DNA of 64,000 bases from Strigamia acuminata. Lineage: Eukaryota; Arthropoda; Chilopoda; Geophilomorpha; Linotaeniidae. The notes beneath the pieces are model-generated. The model did not search any database, had not been told where the DNA came from, and worked only from the letters and a program-made list of their open reading frames with translations. Shown here in pieces: positions 10,690 through 23,197 of the stretch; positions within the stretch are counted from its first letter, which is position 1; each line of letters opens with the position of its first letter. The stretch spans positions 2,877,605 through 2,941,604 of the forward strand of contig OX442321.1 of NCBI GenBank assembly GCA_949358305.1, written 5' to 3'. The position numbers were made by a program, and so were the translations under genes.

Positions 10690-12833
10690 CTATGTGCGAT
10701 GGAATATTTTGAAAACATTTAGCGTTAGACTTTTTGCGAGTTGAAATATGGACGGGATGCTCAACCCTAAGAAGAGACCCAAATTGCCACCGAAATCACA
10801 AACGAAAGTGATTAAACTGTAGCAGTAATATTCTTCAATTTCTTCAATCACATTGTCGTCAAAGTAAAAGGACAACGACGATAAATTGGCTGCGACGGCT
10901 TCTTTCAATCGATAAAAGTACAGAATGTCGTCGCACACTTTTGGGCAGTTGCATCTTGTCAGATAATCGAACGAAGTGGCCAAACTCAACAGTCGATAGA
11001 ACGTGTCAGTCGCATCCTTTCCATTTTCGCATAACGGCAACGTCATGTCCGAATCAAGCGTCATTGGCAATCTGTTGATTTAAGACCGATATTTACACGT
11101 TTGCAAGTTTAACTTCTCATCGTTTCTTACCTGCAGCGACTGATATTTTTCACAGCGATTTCGAAGCATTTTTTCTCGCACTCATTTACAACTTGAATGG
11201 TGTCACATGGGTGTTGGGTTTGGTTTAAAACCTTGAACTGTGATGAAATGTTGTAGTTAACACGTTAATCATTTGTGATGATAAATATACTCTGTCTCAC
11301 CATAACAAGCACACTAGTTCCTATTGGCCGAGCCTGTTTACTCCTAACTGTTGCCTGTATACTTCTATCAGAAAAAGTAGGTTTGTTGTGATTTTAATTA
11401 GTTTGATTATTTTAGGTGTTTGAAATGATGTAAATTTATTTATATTTAATAATATAATGTTTTTAAAAGTCTGGAAGCAATGTTTTATGCTGTTACTTTT
11501 TCAAAATACATGATTGTTCAGTTTGTTGAGTTTATTGGTTGCTATGTCAAGCGGTTTTTGAATGTTATGATTAATTGTTTAGTCTGGACACAAAATGGCT
11601 TCCCGTAACTCGAGCGTTTGTATTTCTGATATTTTGGTCTACTTTTATGTAACCCTACACCAGTGAATAGGCCAAAAAGGAACTGGTGTGCTTCTTACGG
11701 TGAGCCAGAGTATAGTTGCAAAACGAACTCGCTTAGCAGATATGCCGAACCCAGCTTCGTTATTTTTGATGACAGGTCTCGCTCCAATATTCACTTTATA
11801 AGTGATGATATCGTCGTCATTGTGCAGCACAAACTATTGAGAAGGATGATAATACAGGAATATTAGGTAAAACTACAGAATATATTTCTAATTAATTAAA
11901 TTGTTCAGTTCTACCAAAGCGAGCTTCTGTTTGTGGCATAATAATGCAGGCTGTTCATTGAATGCGAATTCTAACAGGAAATCATCTTTTTGAAAGCGAA
12001 CATGATTTTCTAACAGTAAAAAGCAAATGCAAACTTAGTTTTTGAAGAAGAAAACAAAATTAGTAATATGCAAATCTTTCCACTTACTGATTGTATATGT
12101 GTAACACGTGCCAAACACAGTTCTGGTGACTTTTGTGTGAGATATTAGAGGCGGATCCTGCTCCACTTTTACACCTGCGAATTGTTGTATGTAGTTTGTT
12201 ATCTAAAAAACACATTTTTCAACATTTCAGTTCAATTATTGATTCTTTGGAATTACAATTTCCGTACTGTCAATTCATTAAATGAATTCAACGTTCCATT
12301 AACAGACATGAGATCCCATATGGTAGAAATATTAAGGTTGTCACCAAGCAACGTGAAATGAGATGCATTACAAAAGTGTGTCAGTTTTTTTTCTTCTGCA
12401 TTTCGTTTTCTTAATTCAACCAATGGAATGTAATTGTCGACGTAAGGACACAGCGTTATGGATGGGAACTTGACGGATGAATTGCGTCTTAAAGTCACTT
12501 TTGTATCGATCGGACGAGATAAAAATAAGCTGAATCGATCGTAAGTTTGATACGAACAAGCGAGAGAGCAGAAAAAGATGATTAGAAGCCAAGGGAAATT
12601 ATTATTGAACCTGCTGCCTGTATTTAGTTCCGGGTTTGCACTGTTGGAAGCATTCACTTGATCATGTCTCTTCTTGCTGAATGCTTTCACTGCGGAAATT
12701 TTTATCCGCGTTGTCCCTGACAAAATAATGGAATTTAAAAATTAGTTTAGTTTAGCTTTTGGAAACTAAATAGTCTACTTATTTTCCAGCCAGAGTTGGT
12801 GCGACGTTTGTAGTTTATTTGTCGTTGACTCAT
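10690..12833 (-). CDS. DEG/ENaC sodium channel, copy C, intact
   Basis: Exons 12833-12779, 12716-12268, 12202-12088, 12009-11915, 11833-11729, 11237-11131 and 11071-10690 sum to 1308 nt (435 aa plus stop) with all phases matching. The start ATG gives MSQRQINYKRRTNSGW. TM1 is at about residues 60-80 (FPWLLIIFFCSLACSYQTYD), followed by FPSITLCP. The cysteine cluster RCNCPKVCDD is near residues 348-357. TM2 contains GGNLGLFLGLSIP, with the GLS filter near 411-413. Intron 5 carries a MITE with TA target sites (11288-11712). The hAT element and solo LTR at 12932-13981 begin about 100 bp upstream of the start codon and may separate the gene from its distal promoter. Copy D is its frameshifted twin. 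Confidence 0.85.
11288..11712. mobile_element. MITE with ~45-bp TIRs and TA target duplication
   Basis: Ends beginning TACTCTGTCTCACC are inverted at the right end (GGTGAGCCAGAGTA), with similarity continuing about 45 bp inward. TA flanks both sides, and copy D has the empty site ATAAATAGTTGC. This pattern fits Tc1/mariner-type targeting; the 425-bp body has no transposase. Confidence 0.75.
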
Positions 12834-12923
12834 GATCTACTGAAGTCGAGTATCAGAATGAATGAAGTTGAACGTGAACTTCTGTAGAAGTATAAATATT
12901 TGCTTGTGGAAAATTTAATTTGC

Positions 12924-12931
12924 CCTGACAT
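12924..12931. repeat. 8-bp target site duplication (left) of hAT element
   Basis: CCTGACAT here pairs with CTTGACAT at 13982-13989 (7 of 8 identical). Confidence 0.6.
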
Positions 12932-13981
12932 TAGGCCTGTGCAAATTTGCGGTATATCCTAACGTGATTATATTTTTATGTAATATCTCGGCTACATTAG
13001 TCAGTAGATATCGTATGCGATATATGCGATAAATGCGATTTTTCGAACGTCTCGTAATTTCCACTTTTTGACGCATGCCCTGTTGCCACGCATCGGTCAA
13101 GTTTTCACATTATATTTTTATTGTTAATTGAATGTCTGAATAGTAAATATATAAATAAATCAACAAATTATGAATCACATAACTCGAACCAAAATCATTT
13201 TAAATTGTCCCTTGCCTGACAGAAAAGTAAAGTTTGTTGCTAGGTTACAATATTGTTGCGATGTTGCGATATGTTGCAACATTGAAATATATTGCCATAT
13301 TGCAATTATACCGCTTATTCTGTGACCGTTTGGCCACCCTTGTGGCCTATGTCACTCCACACACCGCCTGGTGGCCCCAAGCTGTCCCCCTCATGGAGGA
13401 GTGGATCGGCCTAGCAGGGGAGGTAAGAGCAGAGAGGTGTGGTGAGAAAGAAACTGGGCTGAGAGAGCCGAGGGTGAAGACGTGCCAGGGTGAGCTACCA
13501 CGGTCCTAACAACGACCGAGACAACTGCCGAGACTGCTCCTCTCACCATTCACTACTGTGACGCTCAGTGGCAGGTTGAGATGACTGCTGCAGTACCATG
13601 AGTGGCTACATGGGTCGTACAGGTGGGTACGACAGAATGTTCATCCAACGCGACTGACCACGTCACCCAAGGGGCTCATGCCCTGTGTGTGACGGGTCGG
13701 ACGCCGGTATAGCGTGCCTAACAGCACAGCCACACAGTAAGATAGGTGGCCCAACCCCTAGACAACGATTAAAGGCCAAAACCCAACAATCTGAGTCCCT
13801 GTCTTGTTATTTACGTGATGTATGCGTCCCTCCCGTACAGTAAATCCCCATACTGCGCGGCTAAGACCATAACCCAGTCACAATTCTAAGCGATGTATCA
13901 CAAATGCAACATATCGCACCAATATTGCCAAACTGCAATATCGCATTCACATTTGCTTCAAAGAGTAATGGCACAGGTCTA
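12932..13981. mobile_element. Non-autonomous hAT-type element
   Basis: Starts TAGGCCTGTGCAAATTTGCG and ends GCACAGGTCTA, an 11-bp inverted repeat with one mismatch, flanked by an 8-bp near-perfect target duplication. Both are hAT hallmarks. The native body is AT-rich with alternating GCGATAT-like tracts and no transposase. It is absent from the same place upstream of copy D. A solo LTR (13321-13882) is nested inside it. A second left end of the same family begins at 28911. Confidence 0.7.
13321..13882. mobile_element. Solo LTR nested in the hAT element
   Basis: A 562-bp GC-rich insert starting TGTGAC and ending GTCACA, flanked by the 4-bp direct repeat ATTC (13317-13320 and 13883-13886). This is the signature of an LTR retrotransposon integration reduced to one LTR by recombination. 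There is no ORF of note. Orientation is not determined. Confidence 0.7.
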
Positions 13982-13989
13982 CTTGACAT

Positions 13990-14470
13990 AAAAGTTGTCA
14001 CTGGTCTTATATCAAGGTGTGAGAATGGACGGACGCCATTTGGGCACGGAAAAGCTTAAACAGTGCCGGACACACGACACGTAAAATAGAAGTGAGCACA
14101 AGACACTGTATTAATGATTTGTGGCCTGTATTTAGTGTCTAGGGATCAGTTTCTCATGCCTCTTCTATTGCTACCATTGCATTGCGCAGTGAATCTGCTC
14201 CTACATGCAGCACATGTGTTAACCGGTTGTGCAGCATGGTCAGTCAGCTATTCATCAAAGACTCAGTCCCTTAACCCATGGATTGCTCACGATACTGGGA
14301 TTGTCATATCGGCAGAATACCTAAGCTTCATCGTGCTGAACACGAGTGGAGAACCGCTAAGTGTTAACCGTAGCTGTTCCTGGCGGGATGGGGTTGGACT
14401 GGCCATGTGTGTTATGTTGTTAGTGGCCGAGATGGGTTACAAAATATTTTACAAGTACTCTTAAATGGTA
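13990..14470. repeat. Segment duplicated at 18410-19330
   Basis: Begins GTCTTATATCAAGGTGTGAG and includes a TGCAGCACATGTG block. The same order occurs beyond copy D, where a hAT-like MITE (18551-19035) interrupts it. It marks the extent of the C/D duplication and has no coding exon. Confidence 0.65.
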
Positions 14471-14859
14471 ACTGAAATGGTGGCCCTCTTCTTTCAACAC
14501 TTCTGCTTTTACTCTCATGCTTTGTTGTGTATGCTTCACCTGCAAACAGTTTTGACGGGATTTTTTTTTCTGCCCAACATTTGCTGTTCACTTTTTCCAG
14601 ATTGGAACCTTCAGCAGAAAAGATGAATTTTCTGCTGACTGAATTCAGTCGAGTAGGAATCTTAGCATAATGGTATAAGTATTTGATTTGACGTAATAAT
14701 TGTCATGAGTGTCACAGTTTGTAATCAGTGGACAAACAATTCATAATTCAAGATCAAACTTTAAGTTATTTTGTAATTATTTAGTGTTGTATACCTGCAT
14801 TGGATGTCTTCAAAACGCTGGTTTCATTTCCACATTGTTCGTGATGGTCCATGAATTAT

Positions 14860-15640
14860 ACTTATAAATAAAGGCGACTTTCCTTCTAAATATAATAGCA
14901 TTAAACCTGTGAAAATGATCACAGCCTTCTGATGGTCTTGTCAACACTGCTATTAACAGTGTTCTCGTTTTTCAGTTGCTATAGAAACTATCGCTTAAAA
15001 AACTCCAACGCAAATGGTGTTTACTTCACTTTGGACAGCCGTGAGATATTTTATTATCTGAATAGTAGGCAATGTGAGTTTCAAATACATTAATTATGGT
15101 TCTGGACAAGGACAACGGAGTCATAAAAGGTATTAGCAACACGCAAAAGACCGATTAAATGGTGAGAATATTGATTCTCTTGAACAAACGTTGGCTCACG
15201 CTCAGCTATTGAAGTTCACTGGTCAGAGTATCTACCAGGATTACTAGATCACATCCAATGAAATCGTTAGTAATGAATAATCTAGGATCAAATTGTAACT
15301 TCTTAAATGGATTTTTTAAAATCTAGTAACGTGGATGGCCAAAAGCAGGTTTCGTTTTTTCTTTGCTCGTACAAACGCCAGCAAAAACATAAAAAGAACA
15401 TCGAAATGATAAAAAAAATAATAAAAATGTGATAGAATGCACATTACATAGTTCGTAATATTAGATTACTAACAAATAACTTCTTAAACGGTTACACAAG
15501 TTTCTTATGTTAACAGAATATAAACTTTTTAACGAGCAAATATGTTTGAATAAATATTTTATTTCTATAACAATTTCTCATTGGCATTAGTAATTAATTA
15601 ATTGATATGATGAAGTATATTTACAAATATTATTGTGGTT
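14860..15640. repeat. Upstream flank duplicated near copy F (26140-28575)
   Basis: Closely similar to 26142-26745 continuing at 28417-28575, where a solo LTR has split the second copy. Shared landmarks include TACTTATAAATAAAGGC, the X-box region, GGACAAGGACAAC and GGTGAGAATATTGATTCTC. This looks like gene-flanking regulatory DNA amplified with the channel genes. No gene is supported. Confidence 0.65.
14975..14988. promoter_or_regulatory. X-box (RFX-type) motif
   Basis: GTTGCTATAGAAAC, a full match to RYYNYYATRRNRAC, in the region upstream of copy C (about 1.1 kb upstream if the hAT insertion is discounted). Confidence 0.4.
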
Positions 15641-16207
15641 AAAGACATTAAATAACAGAAATAAACCTATTCTAGTAGATAATAAGAAAAGCTTAGAATG
15701 GACATGAGGAGGTTAATCATTAGGTGTTGCATTTGAGTGTTTATTTGTACCACCAGGTCAAAAACTTTTTTTTTTATTTTATAATGTCTAAATACGATAG
15801 ATTATTATTAAGATAATTAAAAATTTATAACATAAAACACTCTTCATGGGAGCGCCGTACACCGCTTTGTCATCTGTCCTAAAACATGTGTTTTTATCAG
15901 GAAAAATGCGATTGCACCAGGAAAAATGTGATTGTGCACATGTGCATAAGGATTTTTGAAAATGAGACAGAAATGACCGACCATGGTTGCACATGTGTAG
16001 TAACAGCCATGGCTATGGGAAGGTTAACTCCACAAGTTGATACATTGCAGGAAAGCTCAATCTTGAAAAGAAACCGAATTTAAGCAATTACATGTGCACA
16101 CTAGCAAGTGGTATTAATGATTTTTTAAAGATGATTTAATTATTATGCACATTGTTCGACGTAATAAAATAGTTTATAATTTCTGCGTGAAATGTGTGCT
16201 AAAAATT
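15641..16207. other. Intergenic, 3' flank of copy D
   Basis: AT-rich sequence with a short terminal-exon relic at 16024-16082 that mirrors the one downstream of copy C. Nothing else is recognised. Confidence 0.5.
16024..16082 (-). pseudogene. Short relic of a DEG/ENaC terminal exon 3' of copy D
   Basis: Sister of the relic at 10497-10553: CTCCACAAGTTGATACATTG followed by the same diverged bases and the same flank AATTACATGTGCACACTAGC. Confidence 0.5.
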
Positions 16208-18302
16208 CTATCTGCGATGAAATATTTTGAAAACATTTAGCGTTAGACTTTTTGCGAGTTGAAATATGGACGGGATGCTCAACCCTAAGAAGAGACCCAA
16301 ATTGCCACCAAAATCACAAACGAAAGTGATTAAACTGTAGCAGTAATATTCTTCAATTTCTTCAATCACATTGTCGTCAAAGTAGAAGGACAACGACGAT
16401 AAATTGGCTGCGACGGCTTCTTTCAATCAATAAAAGTACAGAATGTCGTCGCACACTTTTCGGCAGTTGCATATTGACAGATAATCAAAAGAAGTGGCCA
16501 AACTCAACAGTTGAAAGAACGTGTCATATGCATTCTCTTCATTTTCACATAACGGCAACTTCATGTCCGAATCAAGGGTCATTGGCAATCTGTTGATTTA
16601 AGACTGATATTTACACGTTTGTGAGTTTAATTTCTCATCGTTTGTTACCTGCAGCGACTGACATTTTTCACAGCGATGTCAAAGCAGTTTTTCTCGCACT
16701 CGTTTACAACTTGAATGGTGTCACATGGGTTTTTGGTTTGGTTTAAAACCTTGAACTGTAATGAAATGTTGTAGTTAACACGTTAATCATTTGTAATGAT
16801 AAATAGTTGCAAAACGAACTCGCTTAGCAGATAAGCCGAACCCATCTTTGTTATTTTTGACGACAATATTCACTTTATAAGTGATGATATCCTCATCATT
16901 GTGCAGCACATACTATTTAGAAGAATGAAAATACTGTAGAGTGATCTTAGGTAAAATTACGGAATATAGGACGATTAACTACAGGACTTCACATCCGCTT
17001 TTTTTTTAAAATCTAAATTGTCCCGTGGAAATGCGAAGGAGTCATCTCTCATTGCAATGCTAAAGCTTTTTGCGGGCAAATGGCGGACAATTGACATCCA
17101 GCATTTACATTTTTGGAAGACGTCATAACGAAGTGCAATTTCATTTAACGTTGGATTTAAAAACAATATCTAAAAATAATGTACTCCAATAATTTTCAGA
17201 CATTATTTTTAACTTAAAAATAAAATATAAATGTCGTCTAAAAATGCAAATGCGGAATGTCGTGTCAGTTGTCCGCCATTTGCCCGCAAAATAACATCAT
17301 TTTGTGCCGTTTCGGCTGGATGGCGACATGATCGCAATGAAATTGTGCTAGATGTGAAGTCTTGTGGTTAATCGTCTTAGGTGCTACCACAGCGATGGCC
17401 TGTTGATCGCATAATAATGCAGATAGTTCATTGAACGTGATACTTAACAGAAAATCAGTCTTTTGAAAGCGAACATGATTTTCTAAAAAAGCAAATGCAA
17501 ACTTAGTTTTTGAAGAAGAAAACAAAATTAGTAATAAGCAAATATTGCCACTTACTAATTGAATATGTGTAACATGAGCCAAACACAGTTCTGGTGTCAT
17601 TTTTGAGAGATACTAGAGGGGGGTCCTGCTCCACTTTTACAACCTGCGAGTTCTTGTATGAGTTTGCTTATCTAAAAAACACATTTTCCAACATTTCAGT
17701 TGAATTATATATTCTTTGAAATTACAATTTTCGTACTGTCAATTCTTTAATTGAATTCAACGTTCCATTAACGGACATGAGATCCCATATGGCAGAAATA
17801 TTAAGGTTGTCACCAAGCAACGTGAAATGAGATGCATTACAAAAGTCTGTCAGTTTCCTTTCTTCTGCGTTTCGCTTTCGCATTTCAACCAATAGAATGT
17901 AATTGTTAATGAAGGGACACAGCGTTATGGATGGGAACTTGACGGACGAATTGCGTCTTAAAGTCACTTTTGTATCGATCGGACGAGATAAAAAGAAGCT
18001 GAATCGATCGTAAGTTTGATACGAACAAGTGAGAGAGCAGAAAATGATGATTAGAAGCCAAGGGAAATTATAATTGAAGCTTCTGCGTGAATTTGGTTTC
18101 AGGCTTGCACTGTTGAAAGCATTCACTCGATCATGTCTCTTCTTGCCGAATGCTTTTTTCTTGGAAATTCCTATTCTCGTTGTCCCTGACAAAATAATGG
18201 AGTTTAAAAATTAGTTTAATTTAGCTTTTCGAAACTGAATAGTCTACTTATTTTCCAGCCAGAGTTGGTGCGATGGCTGTAGTGTATTTGTGGTTGATTC
18301 AT
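16208..18302 (-). pseudogene. DEG/ENaC sodium channel, copy D, frameshifted
   Basis: Close twin of copy C. Exons map to 18302-18248, 18185-17737, 17671-17556, 17482-17388, 16912-16820, 16755-16649 and 16589-16208, with splice sites kept. The third exon is 116 nt instead of 115: an extra T after GCAGG shifts the frame and soon meets a stop. The fifth exon is 93 nt, a 12-nt in-frame deletion. In the terminal exon a CGA codon of copy C is TGA (16427-16429) before TM2. The N-terminal and TM1 exons remain open (MNQPQIHYSHR; FPWLLIIIFCSLTCSYQTYD). A fold-back MITE lies in the intron just past the fourth exon's donor. A truncated product cannot be excluded, but a full channel cannot be made. Confidence 0.85.
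16967..17379. mobile_element. Fold-back MITE in intron of copy D
   Basis: The outer repeat GACGATTAACTACAGGACTT is inverted near 17351-17376 with a few mismatches. A second, inner inverted pair (TTTTGCGGGCAAATGGCGG near 17069, mirrored near 17268-17288) nests inside. It is about 413 bp, non-coding and absent from copy C. Confidence 0.65.
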
Positions 18303-19425
18303 GTTCTAATGAAGTCGAGTATCAGAATGAATGAAATTAAATGTGAACTTCTGTAAAAGTATAAATATTTGTTTGTAAAATTTAATTTGCCCTGATCTGA
18401 CATAGTTTGTCATGGGTCTTATATCAAGGTGTGAGAGTGGACGGCCGGGGCACGGGTAAGCCTAAACAGCGCCGGACGCACGATACGTTAAATAGAAGTA
18501 AACACAAGACACTGTATTAATGATATATGGACTTTATTCTGTGTCTACGGCAGCGTTTCTTAAACTGTGAAAATTTTTATCTGAAACTCAAAATTGCGTG
18601 CCTCACTGGTGGGACACGAGCTGATTTTTGGTGGGGTGCAAAGTTGTTCAATCACTTTGTCGCCAAAAATTTTTTAAAAATTTTTTTTATAAATTTTTGT
18701 CAATTCCACTTCCAACTTATTGCCTGTACAAGTAGTTGGTTGAAATACATTGCAGGCTAAACAAACTACCAAATCCTCAGTAATTTTTTTCAAAATTTAC
18801 AAAAACCATCTAAAATTTTTTTAATATGGAGGTTTGTAGCAATTGTAATTAAGTATATAAAATTATAAGTAAAGTTATATAAAATTTTGTGCAAAATTAT
18901 ATCAAAAAAATTTTTTTTTTAAGTCTTAATACATGGTTCATTTTGAAAAATCTAATGCACCGATGATGAAATGGGGCGCGGAAGATCGCCTTTCTTAAGA
19001 ATGGGTTGCAATGCTAAAAAGTTTAAGAACCCCTTGTTTAGGGGTCAGTTTTTCATGTCTCTCTTATTGCTACCGTTGTATTGCTGCAGTGAATCTGCGC
19101 CCACATGCAGCACATGTGGTTAAGGTTACCGTTTGTGCAGTTCATGGATTGCTTACGGTACTGGAATTGGCATACCGGCACAATACCTAAGCTGCATTGT
19201 GGTGAACAAGAGTGGAGAACCGCTAGGTGTTAATTGCAGCTGTTCCTACAGGACTCTGGCTATAAACACGATGTTGGGCATTCTACAGGGTGGTCTAGAA
19301 GTCTGGTTCACAGAAATAATTCCCAAACTGTTTTAGACTTTGATTTAGCAAAATGTTTGTCAGGATAGTATTTTGAGGGAAATCCAATTATGACATCAAA
19401 CTTGACCTCAGACCCCATCTTCAAA
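18303..19425. other. Upstream flank of copy D with a MITE
   Basis: Contains the counterpart of 13990-14470, split by a hAT-like MITE (18551-19035). No coding exon is supported. Confidence 0.55.
18551..19035. mobile_element. hAT-like MITE
   Basis: Left end CAGCGTTTCTTAAACTGTG and right end AGTTTAAGAACCCCTT are imperfect inverted repeats of the CAGGGGTTCTTAAACT type. The flanks GTCTACGG and GTTTAGGG resemble an 8-bp target duplication, and the segment is missing from the paralogous site near 14150. The 485-bp body is very AT-rich and non-coding. Confidence 0.6.
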
Positions 19426-20958
19426 CAACCTCTAAACGACCTTCAAATGACCTCCAAACGATTCTCAAACGACCTTCAAACGACCTTCAATGATTTCCAA
19501 ACGACCTCCAAATGACCTCAAAATAATCTTCAAACGACCTCCAAACAACCCACAAACAACCTTGAAACAAAACGACCTTTAGACAACCTCTAAACGACCT
19601 CCAAATGACCTCTAAACAACTTTCAAATGACCTCTAAACAACCTTCAAATGACCTCCAAACAACCTCTAAACAACCCCCAAACGACCTTCAAACAACCTC
19701 TAAACAACCTCCAAATGACCCATAATGACCTAAGAAAACAAATAAATGACCTCCAAATAACCTTCAAACAACCTCCAAACAACCTTCATATAACCTTCAA
19801 ACGACCTTCAAACAATCCCAAATGACCTTCAACCTCCAAACGACCTTCAAACAAAACAACCTCCAAACGACTTTCAAATAACTTCTAAACAACCCTCAAA
19901 AGACCTACAAATGACCTTCAAAAAAACTTTAAATGACTTTCAAATAACCTTCAAACAAAACAATCTATAAACGACCTTCAAACAACCTCTAAACGACCTT
20001 GAAACGACCTCCAAACAACCTTCAAACAAAACAACCTCTAAACGACCTCTAAACGACCTCCAAACAACCCTCAAACCACCTCCAAACAAACTCCAAACAA
20101 AACAACCTCAAAACGTCCTTTAAACAACTTTCAAAAAACCTTCAAATGACCTCTAAACAACCTTCAAATGACCTCTAAACAACCTTCAAATGACCTCTAA
20201 ACAACCCGTAAACGACCTTCAAACAACCTCTAAACCTCCAAATGACCCATAATGACCTAAGAAAACAACTTATAAATGACCTCCAAATAATCTCCAAATA
20301 ACCTCTAAACGACCTTCACATGATCTCCAAATAACCTTCAAACAACCTCCAAACAACCTCCATATAACCTTCAAACGACCTCCAAACAATCCCAAATGAC
20401 CTTCAACCTCCAAACGATCTTCAAACAAAACGACCTCTAAATGACTTTCAAACGACCTTTAAACGTCTTTCAAACAAACTCAAACAATCCTCAAACGACC
20501 TTCAAACAAAACGACCTCTAAACAACCTCCAAATGACCCATAATGACCTAAGAAAACAACTTATAAATGACCTCCAAATAATCTCCAAATAACCTCTAAA
20601 CGACTTTCACATGACCTCAAAATAATCTTCAAACAACCTCCAAACAACCTCCATATAACCTTCAAACGACCTCCAAACAATCCCAAATGACCTTCAACCT
20701 CTAAACGATCTTCAAACAAAACGACCTCTAAATGACTTTCAAACGACCTTTAAACGTCCTTCAAACAACCTCAAACAATCCTCAAACAACCTTCAAACAA
20801 AACGACCTTCAAACGACCTTTAAACGACCTCCAAATGACCTCTAAACGACCTCTAAACGACCTTCAAACAAAACGACCTTCAAACAACCTCCAAACAACA
20901 CCCAAACGACCTTCAAATGACCCCTGATCGACCTTTAAATAACCTCCAAATGCAGAAA
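19426..20958. repeat. Minisatellite, 11-bp period, with higher-order repeats
   Basis: About 1.5 kb of degenerate CAAACGACCTT-type units (variants CAAATGACCTC, TAAACAACCTC). A longer unit is itself repeated: the block starting CATAATGACCTAAGAAAAC occurs at 19721, 20248 and 20539, the last two separated by 291 bp with near-identical content. The plus strand is strongly depleted of G. The 11-bp period is not divisible by three and there is no long ORF, so coding is unlikely. Confidence 0.9.
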
Positions 20959-21476
20959 TAAGTTTCAAATTGGATTTCTTACACATTTTTCAATTTGCTG
21001 TTGATTGATTAGTTTTTCTTATTTATTTTTTGAAAAAACACTGAAATTGTTTGTTTAAATATTTATGAGACATATTATTCTCAAGATTTTTGGTTTGATC
21101 AAAAGTTAAAAGGAAAAATTGATTGACAGAATACAAGCTAACAAAATCAATTTTCAATGATTTAGTAGTTAACGCAGCAGTTAACGCAGCAAGAACTAGC
21201 TGTGTTGGTGGCATGAGAACAAAGAAAATGCACAGTAATTTTTATTCGTAAATGTCAATGGACTTGGTTCCTTATAATAATAAATGATGCAACATTTAGA
21301 GATTTGAAATATGTGACCAGTAAAACATTTTTATTTTTTTTTCACATTTTTCTACTACATTTCTGGGTGTGATAAAGGTTTAATCAGTACTGTGGCGAGG
21401 AATAGGAGCATAAAATTTAGATCTGCAATGCAAAATAAATTTTTTTAATACATTCAGTAATTAGCTTGATAATAAT
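20959..21476. other. Intergenic, 3' of copy E
   Basis: AT-rich DNA between the minisatellite and the terminal exon of copy E; nothing recognised. Confidence 0.4.
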
Positions 21477-23197
21477 TTACAGTGGAGCGCATTTTTTTGC
21501 AATGTAAGTAACGATTGACTCTGCAAGCCCAAACATGGCAGGAATGCTCAATCCAAGAAAGAGACCCAAATTGCCTCCAACATCGCACATGAAAGATATG
21601 AAACGATAGCTGTAGCACTCTTCAATTTCTTCAATCACATTGTCGCCAAAGTAAATGTGTAAGGATGCGTTTTTGCTTGGCTCTATCTTTTTGAAATGGT
21701 CGGTATACAAAACTTCGTCACATATTTTAGAACAGTTGCATTTTTCCAAATAATTAAAAGAAATCGCCAAATCTAATAGTTGCTCATACGCAACTCGAGC
21801 ATCGTCACCATTTGCACACCACGGCACATCCGAAAGAGATGAAGTTGACAGCAATCTGTTATTTAAACCAAAACTTATATCTGAGCAGACACTTATGACT
21901 TATTCCCATTTCTTACTTGCAGCGACTGACATTTTTCAGATTTTCTTCAAAGCAGTTTTTCTCACACTCGTTTACGACTTTAATTGCATCACATGGTTTG
22001 TTGACTCGATTCAAAATCTTGAACTATGTAATGTAAAATAGAATGGTTAGCTAGTAGACCTACTGCGATGTTTAAAATAAATGTACTCTTTTTGCGGATA
22101 AGCCGTAGTAATGTGAGTTGACAGGTTTCTGCTGTTTGCTTTCACTTGCAGCTTTGTAAGCCACAATATCTTCATCGTTGTGCAGCATAAACTTTAAAAA
22201 ATATATCCATTTTAGTTAGTATATTGTATAAACCACAAAAAGCAACAAGATTGTCTTATTATAATCAAAATTCAAATTGATTTAATTTTTTATGTATACC
22301 ATGCCTATGCTGCTGTTGCTACAAAGTTCCAAATCTTCACGGAATATCAACGCTAATGCAAAATCATCCTTTTGAAAGCGAACCAAATCTTCTGTGAACA
22401 ATTGCAAATGCAAAATTAATTCCAAAAAAATAAAACAAGCGTTGAACTTACTGAAGAAGTATGTGTTGCAGGTGCCAAGCACCGTTTCGATGCCCGTTTT
22501 GATGGAGAATAAATTTGGCTCATTTGATCCTTTGTGTCCCATTGACTCTCTTAACAATTTTAATCTCTAAAATTGTCAAAGGATTTTTTGTCATACTGTA
22601 TTTAAATTGAATGAATAATTTTCTTACCGAAGCTTCATAAACTCTCCATAACATTCCTTCGACGGACATGAGATTCCATATGGTAGAAATGTTTCGCGTG
22701 CTATCTAGCAAATCAGTCGGATTCACGGAACAAAAATCAGACAGGTTTGTTTCTTTTGCTTTTTGTTTTCTCGTGGCAACCAAAGGCATATAACTGTTGG
22801 TTCCGGGACACAAAGTTAAAGATGGAAACTTGACCGAGGAATTGCGAATTAGGGTAACCCTGGTAGCAACGGGCCGAGATAAAAAGAAGCTGAATCGGTC
22901 ATAAATTTGATAGGAACATGTGAGAATGCTTAAACACATGAGGAAAACCCACAGAAAATTGTAAAGAAAACCTTTGCCTGGGATTAGGCCTGGGACTGCA
23001 TTGTTTAAAGAATTAGCTCGTTTGCTCTTATTATTAGGGAAAATTTTGTTAGCAGGTCTTTTGTTAGTGTACCCTGTGGACGATTAAGGTACTAGTTAAA
23101 AATTAGTTGTATAGATCACTTGGTTTAGAATACCTTTTGTGTTGTAGTATTGGTATGATTTTGGGTGATACGAAGTGATGAATTCTGGTGGTGACAT
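21477..23197 (-). CDS. DEG/ENaC sodium channel, copy E, intact
   Basis: Exons 23197-23134, 23073-22628, 22566-22452, 22391-22300, 22191-22087, 22023-21917 and 21855-21477 sum to 1308 nt (435 aa plus stop), in frame throughout. Donors include GTATTC, GTAAGA, GTAAGT, GTATAC and GTACAT. The N-terminus begins MSPPEFITSYHPKS. TM1 is WVFLMCLSILTCSYQIYDRF, followed by FPSLTLCP. The terminal exon has CNCSKICDE, then TM2 with VGGNLGLFLGLSIPA. This is a different subfamily from B/C, and its nearest relative is broken copy G. It forms a two-gene unit with copy F upstream. The role as a sodium channel subunit is from the family; the stimulus is unknown. Confidence 0.85.

Noticed and set aside
13234-13509. 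91-codon frame crossing the hAT/solo LTR boundary
   Set aside because: It spans two nested transposon pieces and has no conserved features.
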